Source: Scopulibacillus darangshiensis
GTDB lineage: Bacteria > Bacillota > Bacilli > Bacillales > Sporolactobacillaceae
Length of the DNA: 64,000 nucleotides
Assembly: GCF_004341035.1 (NCBI RefSeq)
Contig: NZ_SLXK01000002.1
Coordinates: forward strand, 106,488 to 170,487
Direction: 5' to 3'
The stretch's first letter is position 1; each line of letters starts with the position of its first letter. Under the pieces are notes generated by a model. That model made no database searches. It had not been told where the DNA came from and worked only from the letters and a program-made list of their open reading frames with translations. Shown one piece after another: positions 28,736 to 37,550 of the stretch. The translations under genes and the position numbers were made by a program.

Positions 28736-29593
28736 TTATTTGCAGAAAATATGTTTTCCGATTTTTTCGATTTGTGGTCTGCTCCAAATCCATGCTGAAG
28801 TTGCGGTATCCGGATTAAAATAATAGATGGCTCCATGGGTAGGATCCCAGCCATTAATGGCATCCATGACCGCTTGCTTTGCCTTATCATTTGGCGTTAA
28901 CCAAATTTGTCCGTCAGCAACGGCGGTAAAAGCGCCAGGTTGAAAAATCACACCTGACACGTTGTCAGGAAATTTGTTGCTGTCGATCCGGTTTAGAATA
29001 ACCGCGGCAACCGCGACTTGGCCAACATATGGTTCACCGCGTGATTCACCATAAACAGCGTTGGCAATTAAGTTTAAATCACTTTGGGAGAACCCTTCCG
29101 GCAGATTTTTTTTACTGTATTTCCCTTTATTTTGGTTACCGCCGGCATTATTAGCAGGGGCTTGTTTCCCATTTGATTGGTTCGCGGTGCCTGAACTCTG
29201 TTGCTTCAGCGGTGTTCCGCCATAGTAAGTAAAATCATTCCCTTGTCTTATGTTTCTTTTGACATAACTGGCATTATATTTTGAAACTGAAGCAAGTTTT
29301 TTCTTGGTTGATGTTCCCGCCAGTCCATCGACCTTCAAACCGTATTTATTTTGAAAGTTTCTTAATGCCCAGTAGGTTCCCCATCCAAAAATCCCGTCTA
29401 TGTCCCCATTATAAAACCCGATATATTGCAGCCTTGCCTGCAGCTCAATGACATCATCACCTGTTGCGCCATGTTGTATGACCTGTGGTGAAAATGCCTT
29501 TGCCTGATCTTGAGGCTGATCAGCAAACAATGCCCAGCCTAAGATAATTAGGGAAAGGATACCCGTCAAATAAAGTTGACGCTTCAAAATCAT
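28736..29593 (-). CDS. sleB: Spore cortex-lytic enzyme SleB
   Basis: Lytic transglycosylase that degrades spore cortex during germination. N-terminal signal/anchor helix, then a peptidoglycan-binding domain (VIELQARLQYIGFYNGDIDG), a Gln/Asn-rich linker, and a C-terminal hydrolase-2 domain with the catalytic Glu in NAVYGESRGEPYVGQ (about residue 180). ATG codons at 29593 and 29596 both follow AGGAGG; 29593 has the better spacing. 285 aa. Forms an operon with ypeB, its required partner. Confidence 0.94.
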   Translation of the reverse strand: MILKRQLYLTGILSLIILGWALFADQPQDQAKAFSPQVIQHGATGDDVIELQARLQYIGFYNGDIDGIFGWGTYWALRNFQNKYGLKVDGLAGTSTKKKLASVSKYNASYVKRNIRQGNDFTYYGGTPLKQQSSGTANQSNGKQAPANNAGGNQNKGKYSKKNLPEGFSQSDLNLIANAVYGESRGEPYVGQVAVAAVILNRIDSNKFPDNVSGVIFQPGAFTAVADGQIWLTPNDKAKQAVMDAINGWDPTHGAIYYFNPDTATSAWIWSRPQIEKIGKHIFCK

Positions 29594-29697
29594 CATCAAT
29601 CCTCCTCATAATCTGCGGTTGTTTTTATGAGTGTAGTTTTTCTTAAAGATGACATTTTATGCAAAGCATATTATGAAAGACCTTTGGTTTTGGGCAA

Positions 29698-29723
29698 TAA
29701 AAAAACGGCCGATCAGCCGTTTT
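29698..29723 (-). terminator. Terminator of prsW
   Basis: ACGGC and GCCGT arms with a T-run on the minus strand; the hairpin overlaps the prsW stop codon. Confidence 0.75.
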
Positions 29724-30402
29724 CCTTGTGTAACATTTTATTTGAATGTGTTTTAAGCCAAGACTGGTGTTGACTGTGTGCCATTTTTACCTTTCTGAGC
29801 GCATTCCACCATAGATAAATCATAAAGGGAATAATGATATACAGCCACACGGATTCAATATGGAGGATGAGATCATACAAACCATGAAGCAACGCCGCAG
29901 TCATCAACCCTGTTAGAAGGTTTGTTTTTTTCTTCTTAGAGAATTTTGCTTTGCCTATATAATAACCCATTATCACACCGAACAACGCATGGCTGGAAAC
30001 AGGAAGAAGTGCCCGAATCAATGCATAGTTAATGCCATAGGCCGTTAAATAGAAGATATTCTCAACGGTTGCAAACCCTAATGAAACCGCTACAGCATAG
30101 ATGATGCCATCATATCTCTCATTAAAAGCGGCATGGTGGTAGGCGGTATAGATAATAATAAACCACTTAAAGAATTCTTCCAGCAATCCAGTTAGGATAA
30201 AAGCATTAGAAAATAAGCCCTGAAGCACGCCTTCAGATTTAAATGCGTATTGAATAACCATAACAGGGAACACAATAAGCGCACCGAAAATAAAGGTCTT
30301 TACAACCATACCTATCGGTTCAGTGTCATATTTATCTTTTAAGTAAAAATAAAATAAAAGCGCGATGCCAGGTGCAATACCTGCAGAAACAACGGCCAGC
30401 AT
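29713..30402 (-). CDS. prsW: Site-1 membrane protease PrsW
   Basis: Intramembrane metalloprotease. In B. subtilis it makes the first cut in anti-sigma factor RsiW, releasing sigma-W. Multiple membrane helices, with the conserved LLEEFFKW (Glu-Glu pair), FATVENIFYL and two His motifs (SSHALFGVIMGYYIG, HGLYDLIL) typical of the CAAX/PrsW superfamily. 229 aa, similar to YpdC. No sigW-rsiW pair is in the window. Confidence 0.9.
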   Translation of the reverse strand: MLAVVSAGIAPGIALLFYFYLKDKYDTEPIGMVVKTFIFGALIVFPVMVIQYAFKSEGVLQGLFSNAFILTGLLEEFFKWFIIIYTAYHHAAFNERYDGIIYAVAVSLGFATVENIFYLTAYGINYALIRALLPVSSHALFGVIMGYYIGKAKFSKKKKTNLLTGLMTAALLHGLYDLILHIESVWLYIIIPFMIYLWWNALRKVKMAHSQHQSWLKTHSNKMLHKENG

Positions 30403-30484
30403 AACGCATCCTCATTTCACTATTTTTTTCTATCGTAACATGTTATCTTAGTTATGGAAATATACGCAACAGGAGTTGAAACTT

Positions 30485-31459
30485 ATGAAAAAGAAAATAC
30501 TTATTATCCATACAGGCGGGACGATCGCCATGTCTGAAAATAAGGAGACAGGCGCTGTGACACCCGGTGACAGCAATCCATTAAGCCATACAGTGACTGA
30601 ACTAACGGGTTTAGCTGATATAACCGAAATGCAATTTCTAAATATTCCTTCACCACATATGAAACCAAAGGATATGTTCGAATTATCACGACTCATCAAA
30701 ACAAAGCTGGAAGCGGATAATTACGACGGCATTGTGTTGACCCATGGCACCGATACCCTTGAAGAAACGGCATATTTTCTTGACCTTGTTCTGGATGTGA
30801 ATGAACCTGTTGTCGTCACAGGATCCATGCGTTCAAGCAATGAGACGGGATATGACGGTCCGCACAACCTTATTGCATCGGTTAAAACAGCTGTAGCAGG
30901 TGAAGCAAGGGGGAAAGGTGTGCTAGTCGTTTTGAACGATGACATTCATACTGCAGAAAACGTAACCAAAACACATACAAGCAATGTTGCAACCTTTCAA
31001 AGCCCTCAATTTGGACCAATTGGCATCGTCACAAAGCGCGGGGTTTTTTTCCACCACCATCCAACAAGCAGGGATAATTATAACATTAATAAGCTTGACA
31101 AAAAGACAACACTGCTAAAGGCGTATGCCGGCATGGAGCCTGATCTTCTGCAAGCTGTGGATCATTTGGGGTATGACGGATTGGTGATCGAAGCCCTCGG
31201 TCAGGGTAACCTTCCCCCTGAACTGATGCCCGAGCTTGATAACTTAATTAAAAAGGGTGTTCCCATTGTCATCGTATCAAGATGCTTTAATGGCATCGTG
31301 CAGGATATATATGGCTATGAAGGCGGCGGCAAGCAGCTTAAATCATTAGGCGTCATTTTCAGCAACGGATTAAACGGCCAAAAAGCGAGATTAAAATTGA
31401 TGGTTGCCTTGGAAATAACCGATGATCACAAAAAGCTTGAAGACATTTTCTTAAATTAA
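30485..31459 (+). CDS. ansA: L-asparaginase
   Basis: Hydrolyses asparagine to aspartate and ammonia. The two catalytic Thr motifs are HTGGTIAM near the N terminus and THGTDTLEETAYFLDL. AGGAG lies 9 bases before the ATG at 30485; a TTG at 30476 overlaps that site. 324 aa. No signal peptide, so cytoplasmic. No aspartase (ansB) follows. It faces away from prsW and towards ypdA. Confidence 0.93.
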   Translation: MKKKILIIHTGGTIAMSENKETGAVTPGDSNPLSHTVTELTGLADITEMQFLNIPSPHMKPKDMFELSRLIKTKLEADNYDGIVLTHGTDTLEETAYFLDLVLDVNEPVVVTGSMRSSNETGYDGPHNLIASVKTAVAGEARGKGVLVVLNDDIHTAENVTKTHTSNVATFQSPQFGPIGIVTKRGVFFHHHPTSRDNYNINKLDKKTTLLKAYAGMEPDLLQAVDHLGYDGLVIEALGQGNLPPELMPELDNLIKKGVPIVIVSRCFNGIVQDIYGYEGGGKQLKSLGVIFSNGLNGQKARLKLMVALEITDDHKKLEDIFLN

Positions 31460-31486
31460 AGCACCCATTACGGGTGCTTACTTTTT
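31459..31486 (+). terminator. Terminator of ansA
   Basis: AAGCACCC (31459-31466) and GGGTGCTT (31472-31479), then ACTTTTT. Overlaps the stop codon. Confidence 0.85.
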
Positions 31487-31488
31487 GG

Positions 31489-31553
31489 CGCACATAAGTT
31501 CAACTAAGGCTTTCGCCGTTTTTAGGTTTGGCGAAAAGCCAAGTTTTCTTTAT
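31489..31553. repeat. Dispersed hairpin repeat, copy A
   Basis: Begins CGCACATAAGTTCAACTAAG and ends AAGCCAAGTTTTCTTTAT. The middle forms a long stem: AACT-AAGGCTTTCGCC against GGCGAAAAGCC-AAGTT with a 12-base loop. The left 24 bases match copy B (45520-45583) at 22 positions and the right 18 bases at all 18, while the loops differ. It lies between the converging ansA and ypdA and codes the last ten residues of YpdA. Confidence 0.85.
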
Positions 31554-32532
31554 CTCGTTCATGAATGGTGTTCGCTATGGCCTCGCCATGGAACCGCCCA
31601 TTTTCAATAAATATTTCATTTGCATTATTGCCGGCAGCAATGACCCCAGCGATAAAAATCCCTGCCACATTCGTTTCCATTGTATCGGGATGAAACACAG
31701 GTCTTCCAGTTTCACTTTCAATCTCTACATCCATCCGTGTTAGGAATGAGTGATCAGGATGGTAACCGGTCATGGCAAACACAACATCATTTGCTATTTC
31801 GTGTTTTAGATCATTTTTCTTATATATAACCGACTTATCCTTGATTTCTTCAATTTCGGCTGCGAATATCATCGTTACTTTATCGTGCTTAACCAAAGCC
31901 TGAAATTCAGGTAATATCCAGGGTTTCACACTAGGAGAATAATCACTGCCTCTGTAGATGCACGTAACGTGTGCGCCTGCTTTATGCAATGCCATTGCGG
32001 CATCCACCGCTGAGTTCTTGCCGCCGATGACAAGAGTGTTACAATCAAAATAAGGATGAGCTTCTTTAAAATAATGAAATACTTTATCTTTGTCTTCACC
32101 TGGTATGCCCATCATATTTGGATGATCATAATAGCCTGTTGCGACTACAATATTGCGGGCTTGATAGCTTCCCTCAACGCCGTTTTGTTTTCTGGTTGTT
32201 ACATCGAAAAACGTATCGTTGTCACCCGTTTTTTTGACATTGATCACCTCTTCAAAGGCGTGAATGCGAATGTTTTTTCTTTTAACGACTTCTCTATAAT
32301 ACGCTAGCGCCTGGTTGCGTTTGGGCTTCTGTTCTTCAATAACAAACGGCATGTCGCCAATTTCTAATTTTTCACTGGAACTAAAAAATTGTTGATGGGT
32401 TGGATACCGATAAATCGCCTGGACAACATTGCCCTTTTCAATGACTAATGGCCGGTAACCCTTGTTTTGTAAAAAGATTGCTGCAGATAGCCCACAAGGA
32501 CCGGCACCAATTATGATGATATCTTCTTTCAA
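31522..32532 (-). CDS. ypdA: Bacillithiol disulfide reductase YpdA
   Basis: FAD/NADPH enzyme that recycles oxidised bacillithiol. The N-terminal FAD site IIIIGAGPCGLSAAIFL and the NADPH site VIGGKNSAVDAAMALHKAG are clear; YPTHQQFFSSSEKLEIGDMP is characteristic of YpdA. 336 aa, slightly longer than usual (about 325). The last ten residues (DKENLAFRQT) are coded by the dispersed repeat at 31489-31553, so the native stop has probably been replaced. Confidence 0.92.
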   Translation of the reverse strand: MKEDIIIIGAGPCGLSAAIFLQNKGYRPLVIEKGNVVQAIYRYPTHQQFFSSSEKLEIGDMPFVIEEQKPKRNQALAYYREVVKRKNIRIHAFEEVINVKKTGDNDTFFDVTTRKQNGVEGSYQARNIVVATGYYDHPNMMGIPGEDKDKVFHYFKEAHPYFDCNTLVIGGKNSAVDAAMALHKAGAHVTCIYRGSDYSPSVKPWILPEFQALVKHDKVTMIFAAEIEEIKDKSVIYKKNDLKHEIANDVVFAMTGYHPDHSFLTRMDVEIESETGRPVFHPDTMETNVAGIFIAGVIAAGNNANEIFIENGRFHGEAIANTIHERDKENLAFRQT

Positions 32533-32556
32533 TTGTCTTCATCTCCTATAAAAACG

Positions 32557-32588
32557 AAAGCTTCCCCCATGATCATAGGGGAAGCTTT
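32557..32588 (-). terminator. Terminator of gudB
   Basis: AAAGCTTCCCC (32557-32567) and GGGGAAGCTTT (32578-32588), 11-bp perfect stem followed by a T-rich tract on the minus strand. Confidence 0.85.
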
Positions 32589-32626
32589 AAATTAATGCAA
32601 ACATTAGGCCTAAATGGTGTGCAGGT

Positions 32627-33907
32627 TCATATCCAGCCGCGGAACCTGGAAGCTTCAGCCATTTTCCTAACACCAACCATGTAAGCGGCAAGTCTCATGT
32701 TAACTTTGCGATTTTCGGATGTTGTGTAAACGCTGTTAAAGGCATTCACAAGCACTTTTTCGAGACGATCCTCAACTTCCTGTTCCGTCCAATAATAACC
32801 TTGGTTATTTTGTACCCATTCGAAATATGAGACCGTCACACCGCCCGAACTGGCAAGAACATCCGGTACAAGCAATATACCACGTTCAGTTAAAATTTTG
32901 GTTGCCCCAAGTGTCGTTGGTCCGTTGGCTGCCTCAACCACGATACCAGCTTTGACCTTATCAGCATTTTCTTCTGTAATTTGATTTTCAATTGCTGCAG
33001 GAACCAAAATATCACAATCCAGTTCCAGCAGTTCCTTGTTTGTTATTGTATTCTTGAAAAGTTTCGTTACCGTGCCAAAGCTGTCACGACGATCGAGCAA
33101 ATAATCAATATCTAGTCCTTCAGGATCATGAAGGGCCCCGTACGCATCGGAAATGCCGACTACTTTTGCTCCTGCATCATGCATGAATTTGGCTAAAAAG
33201 CTACCAGCATTACCGAAGCCTTGAACGACGACGCGAGCGCCATTCATTTCAATGCCGCGTTTCTTTGCTGCTTCACGAATACAAATGGTGACTCCTTTTG
33301 CAGTTGCTGATTCCCGTCCATGAGAACCACCGAGAACAACCGGTTTACCCGTTATAAACCCTGGTGAATCAAATTCCCTGATTCGGCTGTATTCATCCAG
33401 CATCCATGCCATTATTTGTGAGTTTGTAAAGACGTCGGGTGCCGGGATATCTTTTGTTGGGCCAACGATTTGACTAATTGCTCTTACATATCCGCGACTA
33501 AGCTTTTCTAATTCAGAAAATGACATTTCCCTTGGGTCGCAAATGATACCGCCTTTACCGCCGCCATATGGAAGATCGACGATTCCGGCTTTAAGGCTCA
33601 TCCAAATTGAGAGCGCTTTCACCTCAGTTTCGGTAACATTTGGATGAAAGCGAACGCCGCCTTTTGTTGGTCCAACTGCATCGTTATGCTGCGCTCGGTA
33701 GCCTGTGAAAATTTTAATCGAACCATCGTCCATTTTAATTGGGATTCTTACAGTAAACATTCGAATTGGTTCTTTTAACAGCTCATAAACTTCACCCGGA
33801 TAACCTAATTTATCCAGCGCTTCATGAATAACTGTTTGTGTGGATTCAAGTACATCAAGCTTTTCTTTCCCAACTTTTGGTTGGTCGGAGTCATTATTGG
33901 CTACCAT
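32627..33907 (-). CDS. gudB: NAD-dependent glutamate dehydrogenase
   Basis: Oxidises glutamate to 2-oxoglutarate. GPTKGGVRFHPNVTETEVKA, the catalytic-Lys segment DLPYGGGKGGIICDP and the Rossmann motif VQGFGNAGSFLAKFM are present. The ATG at 33907 follows GGAGGG; a longer frame to 33943 is rejected. 426 aa matches GudB/RocG. The active-site region (WMSLKAGIVDLPYGGG) has no internal triplet duplication like that which inactivates gudB in B. subtilis 168, so the enzyme should be active. Confidence 0.93.
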   Translation of the reverse strand: MVANNDSDQPKVGKEKLDVLESTQTVIHEALDKLGYPGEVYELLKEPIRMFTVRIPIKMDDGSIKIFTGYRAQHNDAVGPTKGGVRFHPNVTETEVKALSIWMSLKAGIVDLPYGGGKGGIICDPREMSFSELEKLSRGYVRAISQIVGPTKDIPAPDVFTNSQIMAWMLDEYSRIREFDSPGFITGKPVVLGGSHGRESATAKGVTICIREAAKKRGIEMNGARVVVQGFGNAGSFLAKFMHDAGAKVVGISDAYGALHDPEGLDIDYLLDRRDSFGTVTKLFKNTITNKELLELDCDILVPAAIENQITEENADKVKAGIVVEAANGPTTLGATKILTERGILLVPDVLASSGGVTVSYFEWVQNNQGYYWTEQEVEDRLEKVLVNAFNSVYTTSENRKVNMRLAAYMVGVRKMAEASRFRGWI

Positions 33908-34118
33908 TTTATTACCCTCCTGTGACTTTACCTTCATCTGCATCTAATAACAGAATTTTATTGGTTATGTTTAATTATAAATAATGATGTCCTTTTGCAA
34001 GGAGCATTTTCACACATTAACTATAGTGAATTTGCCGCCATATTTCAATACATGTGTTCAAAAAAGATGTTTTTTATATTTTCTTTCTATTACAAATTTA
34101 AATTGTAAGGAATATATA

Positions 34119-34142
34119 AAGGGGGGAGTAAAACAACCCCCT
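34119..34142 (-). terminator. Terminator of ddl
   Basis: GGGGG and CCCCC arms (34121-34125, 34137-34141) followed by TTTATATATT on the minus strand; the T tract is imperfect. Confidence 0.6.
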
Positions 34143-34147
34143 ATTGA

Positions 34148-35071
34148 TTATAACTTTGCAACCGCATTATTAAGAGTCAGCTTAACCAATCGATCAACCA
34201 TATCATCGTATGATAAGCCCACAGCCCTTGCGGCATCAGGGTACAGGCTTGTGGGCGTCATTCCGGGCAGCGTATTAACTTCAAGAATGATTGGATCACT
34301 GCCATCATTCGGGAGGATAAAATCAACCCTTGAATAGATCTTGCAACCAAGCTCTTTGTGCGCCTTAACAGACCATTCCTTCAGCTTCTTCGTTATGTCA
34401 TCATCAAGCCTTGCAGGGACAATATGTTCACTCATACCAGGCTCATATTTTGCTTCATAATCGTAGTATTTGTTTTTTGGTACAATTTCAATAACAGGCA
34501 GTGCTTCAACATCATTACCATGATCAATGACAGACACAGTCAGTTCCCTTCCGGAAACAAACGATTCGATAAGAACATGATCATCAAATTCTAATGCCGC
34601 CTCTAATCCCTTTTGAAAAGTTGTATCGTCTTCAGCGATCGTGAGTCCAATCGTCGACCCTTCCCGATTTGGTTTAACAACAACAGGATACCCATACGGC
34701 GATGCTGTTAAACTATGTCCCGAACATGCAACGGTCCCTTTGGCAGTAGGAATGCCGGCAGCATCAAAAAGAATTTTCGCCCTTGATTTATCCATAGCAA
34801 GTGCAGAAGCCATGACACCTGAACCAACGTAAGGGATATTTAGAATATCGAGGAGGCCTTGAATGCTTCCGTCCTCTCCATATTTTCCATGGAGACCGAT
34901 AAAAGCGAGATCCGCCTTTAGGTTAATGATTGGTGATAATTCCTCAGGATTAAAATCTATTCCTGTTACTGTATATCCCTTTCTTCGCAAAGCCTCGATA
35001 ACGCCTTTGCCCGTGGATAAAGAGACATCCCTTTCGGAAGATGTCCCCCCATAAATAACCGCTATTTCCAT
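34148..35071 (-). CDS. ddl: D-alanine--D-alanine ligase
   Basis: ATP-grasp enzyme making the D-Ala-D-Ala dipeptide for peptidoglycan. IAVIYGGTSSERDVSLSTG at the N terminus, the central YPVVVKPNREGSTIGL ATP-binding segment and the C-terminal LEVNTLPGMTPTSL are diagnostic. 307 aa is the short (DdlB-like) form. It lies between mecB and gudB, not its usual B. subtilis neighbourhood (murF). Confidence 0.93.
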   Translation of the reverse strand: MEIAVIYGGTSSERDVSLSTGKGVIEALRRKGYTVTGIDFNPEELSPIINLKADLAFIGLHGKYGEDGSIQGLLDILNIPYVGSGVMASALAMDKSRAKILFDAAGIPTAKGTVACSGHSLTASPYGYPVVVKPNREGSTIGLTIAEDDTTFQKGLEAALEFDDHVLIESFVSGRELTVSVIDHGNDVEALPVIEIVPKNKYYDYEAKYEPGMSEHIVPARLDDDITKKLKEWSVKAHKELGCKIYSRVDFILPNDGSDPIILEVNTLPGMTPTSLYPDAARAVGLSYDDMVDRLVKLTLNNAVAKL

Positions 35072-35198
35072 GACAAACCTCCTTGGTGCTGTTAAATTAA
35101 CTTAATATAATTTCGCTAAGTTCGGCCGAAAAGTGCCCATTATACAGGCACTTCTCACACATAAAAGCTTTCAATTTTACATATACATTATCATACAG

Positions 35199-35230
35199 TA
35201 AAAACCTCACAAATGTCACTGTGAGGTTTT
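35199..35230 (-). terminator. Terminator of mecB
   Basis: AAAAACCTCACA and TGTGAGGTTTTT arms, an almost perfect symmetric hairpin overlapping the mecB stop codon. A second hairpin (AAGTGCC/GGCACTT, 35131-35152) lies further on and may act as backup. Confidence 0.8.
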
Positions 35231-35818
35231 TCTTTCAACAAAATACGTATAAAGTTGTCTGATGGCATGGTCCGATATGATTTCTTTGCCATATTCAAAC
35301 AAACGATGGCTTGTCATTGTCGACGTATTCCCATATTCAGCTAGGACAGCGATCAGAAGATCAAGGTCAATAAAGTATTCTTCTTCTTCAAAGCTTAAAT
35401 AATACTTTCCTTCGAATAGATGAAGCGCCCCCTCTGTAACACCTAAATCATATAATTTGTGTGAAAGGGAGACGACATCTTCAAAATCATCAAATTTGTA
35501 TAGGATTTCACAGCTTTCATCTAATGTAACCTGCATTTCGATAAATTCATCATGATCATCATCAAACATCTCATGGTCGAGAGACTTGGAGACGATGACT
35601 ACCATCCCTTGGGCAGGTAAGGAAAACACTTCAACATCTATTGGACCCTCAGCCTGAAAGCCAAGTTCATCATCGGCTTCCATGATCATGTCGCGAAACA
35701 GCTGTTGCACCTTAGGTAAATCATGCCACATATCTTCTTTAGATATGCCGCGTTCGTTAAGATCGTCAAATGTTAAAAATATTTTGATCTTGTCGCCAGT
35801 TAATCGCTCCAACCGCAT
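35216..35818 (-). CDS. mecB: Adaptor protein MecA/MecB family
   Basis: Adaptor that brings substrates to the ClpCP protease. MRLERLTGDKIKIFLTFDDL and the acidic linker are typical of the N-terminal domain, and the C-terminal half (about residues 110-200) is the ClpC-binding domain. Acidic, low-complexity stretches (DDDHDEFIEMQ) are normal for the family. The ATG at 35818 follows AAGGAGG; the frame to 35872 is unneeded. 200 aa. Synteny with ypbG fits YpbH (MecB) rather than MecA. Confidence 0.87.
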   Translation of the reverse strand: MRLERLTGDKIKIFLTFDDLNERGISKEDMWHDLPKVQQLFRDMIMEADDELGFQAEGPIDVEVFSLPAQGMVVIVSKSLDHEMFDDDHDEFIEMQVTLDESCEILYKFDDFEDVVSLSHKLYDLGVTEGALHLFEGKYYLSFEEEEYFIDLDLLIAVLAEYGNTSTMTSHRLFEYGKEIISDHAIRQLYTYFVERKTSQ

Positions 35819-35951
35819 CCTATCGTCCTCCTTACCATAAGCGAACTCTTTTTGTATTCTATGCTCCGCCACCTAAGAGTGTTAATAAACGGATGGCTTT
35901 AATGTAGTATACAACGTGATTCTGTCAGTGTACAAGCCAAAACCATTGTTT

Positions 35952-36743
35952 TCACACCAATTTACACAGGTTATGGACCAATTCTAAAAATAGTGTATCA
36001 GGCGGTGCGCCAAATCTTAATGGCAACCGAGTTGTACCATAACCATTGCTGATTATTAAAGTGCTTGATAACACCTTCTTAACACCCCCCTTTTCCCTAG
36101 GTCCCCATCCGAGAAGACGAATCTGCCCTCCATGTGTGTGGCCGCTGACGATAAGAGATATATTATCATCTTCTTTTATTTGATTTTTTATGATCGGGTT
36201 ATGGCTAATCAGGATGATGGGACCTGCTTTCTTCATCATGATGGCCCGGTCCAAATCGTCGAGTTCATTCGTCGCATCGTGAACACAGACTAAATTCAAA
36301 TGTGAAGATTGCGATGACACGACATAAGTATCATTTTCAACTATTTTAACCCCATGTTTCTTTAATATTTCCAGAAATTTTTCCCGATCAACCTGTATAT
36401 CATGATTTCCCCATACAAAAATGACTGGGCCAAGTGATGTCAGTTTTTTGACATTCTCTTCGACCCTTTCAAATGGGACGCCATTTTCAGTTAAGTCACC
36501 TCCAATGATAACGAGATCGGGCTTTTCCTTTATAGCATTCAATAAATCCGAAGTAATCTCACGCCGATGAATATCAGATATAAAGAATATCCTGAAATGA
36601 TGAAAGGCATGAGGTAAATGGTCGATGGCTACAAAATGCTTTATGATTCTGTCCCGATGAGCTTCAAGATACATAAAGATCAGACCCGCCCCTAAGATGA
36701 TCATCAACAAAGCGGAAATAATAATAAGCCACAAAATAATCAT
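35952..36743 (-). CDS. ypbG: Membrane-anchored metallophosphoesterase (YpbG)
   Basis: Calcineurin-like phosphoesterase with an N-terminal membrane helix (residues 2-26). Metal ligands occur in the usual order: FFISDIHRR, IIGGDLTENG, VWGNHDIQ, LISHNP and SGHTHGGQI. 263 aa. The substrate is unknown; relatives include enzymes of lipid or nucleotide breakdown. It begins 1 base after the stop of the upstream membrane-protein gene, so they are co-translated. Confidence 0.88.
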   Translation of the reverse strand: MIILWLIIISALLMIILGAGLIFMYLEAHRDRIIKHFVAIDHLPHAFHHFRIFFISDIHRREITSDLLNAIKEKPDLVIIGGDLTENGVPFERVEENVKKLTSLGPVIFVWGNHDIQVDREKFLEILKKHGVKIVENDTYVVSSQSSHLNLVCVHDATNELDDLDRAIMMKKAGPIILISHNPIIKNQIKEDDNISLIVSGHTHGGQIRLLGWGPREKGGVKKVLSSTLIISNGYGTTRLPLRFGAPPDTLFLELVHNLCKLV

Positions 36744-36744
36744 C

Positions 36745-37116
36745 CTACCCCCTTTGCCGATCCCTCTCTTTAACCTTATCTAAAGACAAAAGGAGGTGAA
36801 TACCTGGACATATGATCAATAAGCCAGCCACAATAATATGAAGCCTTGCCAGGAAAATAATGCCCCCGACAAAAATAAGGATATCGATGGCAGCTGCTGC
36901 AAAAGTATGATCATTCACCATTATACTGAGAGTTTCTCTTAAAGTGTAAGAAAAAATTAAAACCGCAAATAACAGGAATACAGCAACGATAAAAAAATTG
37001 TATGGATTAAGGATATAATACGATAAATAAAAGGAAATGGATTCATTTTCAGGAATGATGACATTTGCACGATAAGCACTTAATATGGCGACCATTAACC
37101 AGACGATTCTTTTCAT
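36745..37116 (-). CDS. Unrecognised membrane protein upstream of ypbG
   Basis: 123 aa with about four predicted membrane helices (residues 4-20, 37-58, 75-92 and 95-112) and a charged C-terminal tail (KVKERDRQRG). The ATG at 37116 follows GGAGGG; an earlier in-frame codon at 37137 has no such site. I do not recognise a family. It ends 1 base before ypbG, so it probably acts with that phosphoesterase, for example as a membrane partner, but this is only context. Confidence 0.65.
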   Translation of the reverse strand: MKRIVWLMVAILSAYRANVIIPENESISFYLSYYILNPYNFFIVAVFLLFAVLIFSYTLRETLSIMVNDHTFAAAAIDILIFVGGIIFLARLHIIVAGLLIICPGIHLLLSLDKVKERDRQRG

Positions 37117-37253
37117 AAAACAAACCCTCCCATACATATTTGTATGAAAAGGCTTAGAAACATTTACAAACTAATACAAGCCTATTGTCTATTTCCCTTC
37201 TTTAATACTTAAAATCCTAAACTTCCCATTTTCTATTGCCGAAACATAAGCTG

Positions 37254-37282
37254 GACATTTGCCAAGCTGTCTAAGCATATAT
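37254..37282 (+). promoter_or_regulatory. Candidate sigma-E promoter of cotJABC
   Basis: GACATTT (37254-37260), 15-base spacer, CATATAT (37276-37282), about 40 bases before the cotJA start. It resembles the sigma-E consensus, the known control of cotJ in B. subtilis; the -35 match is only fair. Confidence 0.4.
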
Positions 37283-37320
37283 CATCAATGATGACGATTT
37301 TACAGGAGGAGGTTTCCGGA

Positions 37321-37542
37321 TTGCCAACCCATCGAAAATCATATCATCCGTATATTAGTCCGTTTGACCCGTGCCCCCCAATTAAAACAAAGACATATGA
37401 GACACCTGCACAATTATATTTGGGATTCCAACCAAAAGGCCTAGACCAGTATCAGCCGTCCGAAGCGCTGAAAAAAGGGACGCTATGGCCTGCTTTATAC
37501 TCGCCTTATACCAGCCCCTATGAAAAAAATAAAAGGGAGTGA
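37321..37542 (+). CDS. cotJA: Spore coat-associated protein CotJA
   Basis: Small spore coat polypeptide. THRKSYHPYISPFDPCPPI and QLYLGFQPKGLDQYQP are characteristic. The likely start is a TTG at 37321, 8 bases after AGGAGGAGG, giving 73 aa. An ATG at 37288 would put that ribosome binding site inside the coding region. First gene of cotJABC, on the opposite strand from the ypb genes around it. Confidence 0.9.
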   Translation: MPTHRKSYHPYISPFDPCPPIKTKTYETPAQLYLGFQPKGLDQYQPSEALKKGTLWPALYSPYTSPYEKNKRE

Positions 37543-37550
37543 AGCATCTC

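Noticed and set aside
32627-33907. gudB being cryptic, as in B. subtilis 168
   Set aside because: The 9-base duplication near the active site is absent and the catalytic segment is normal.
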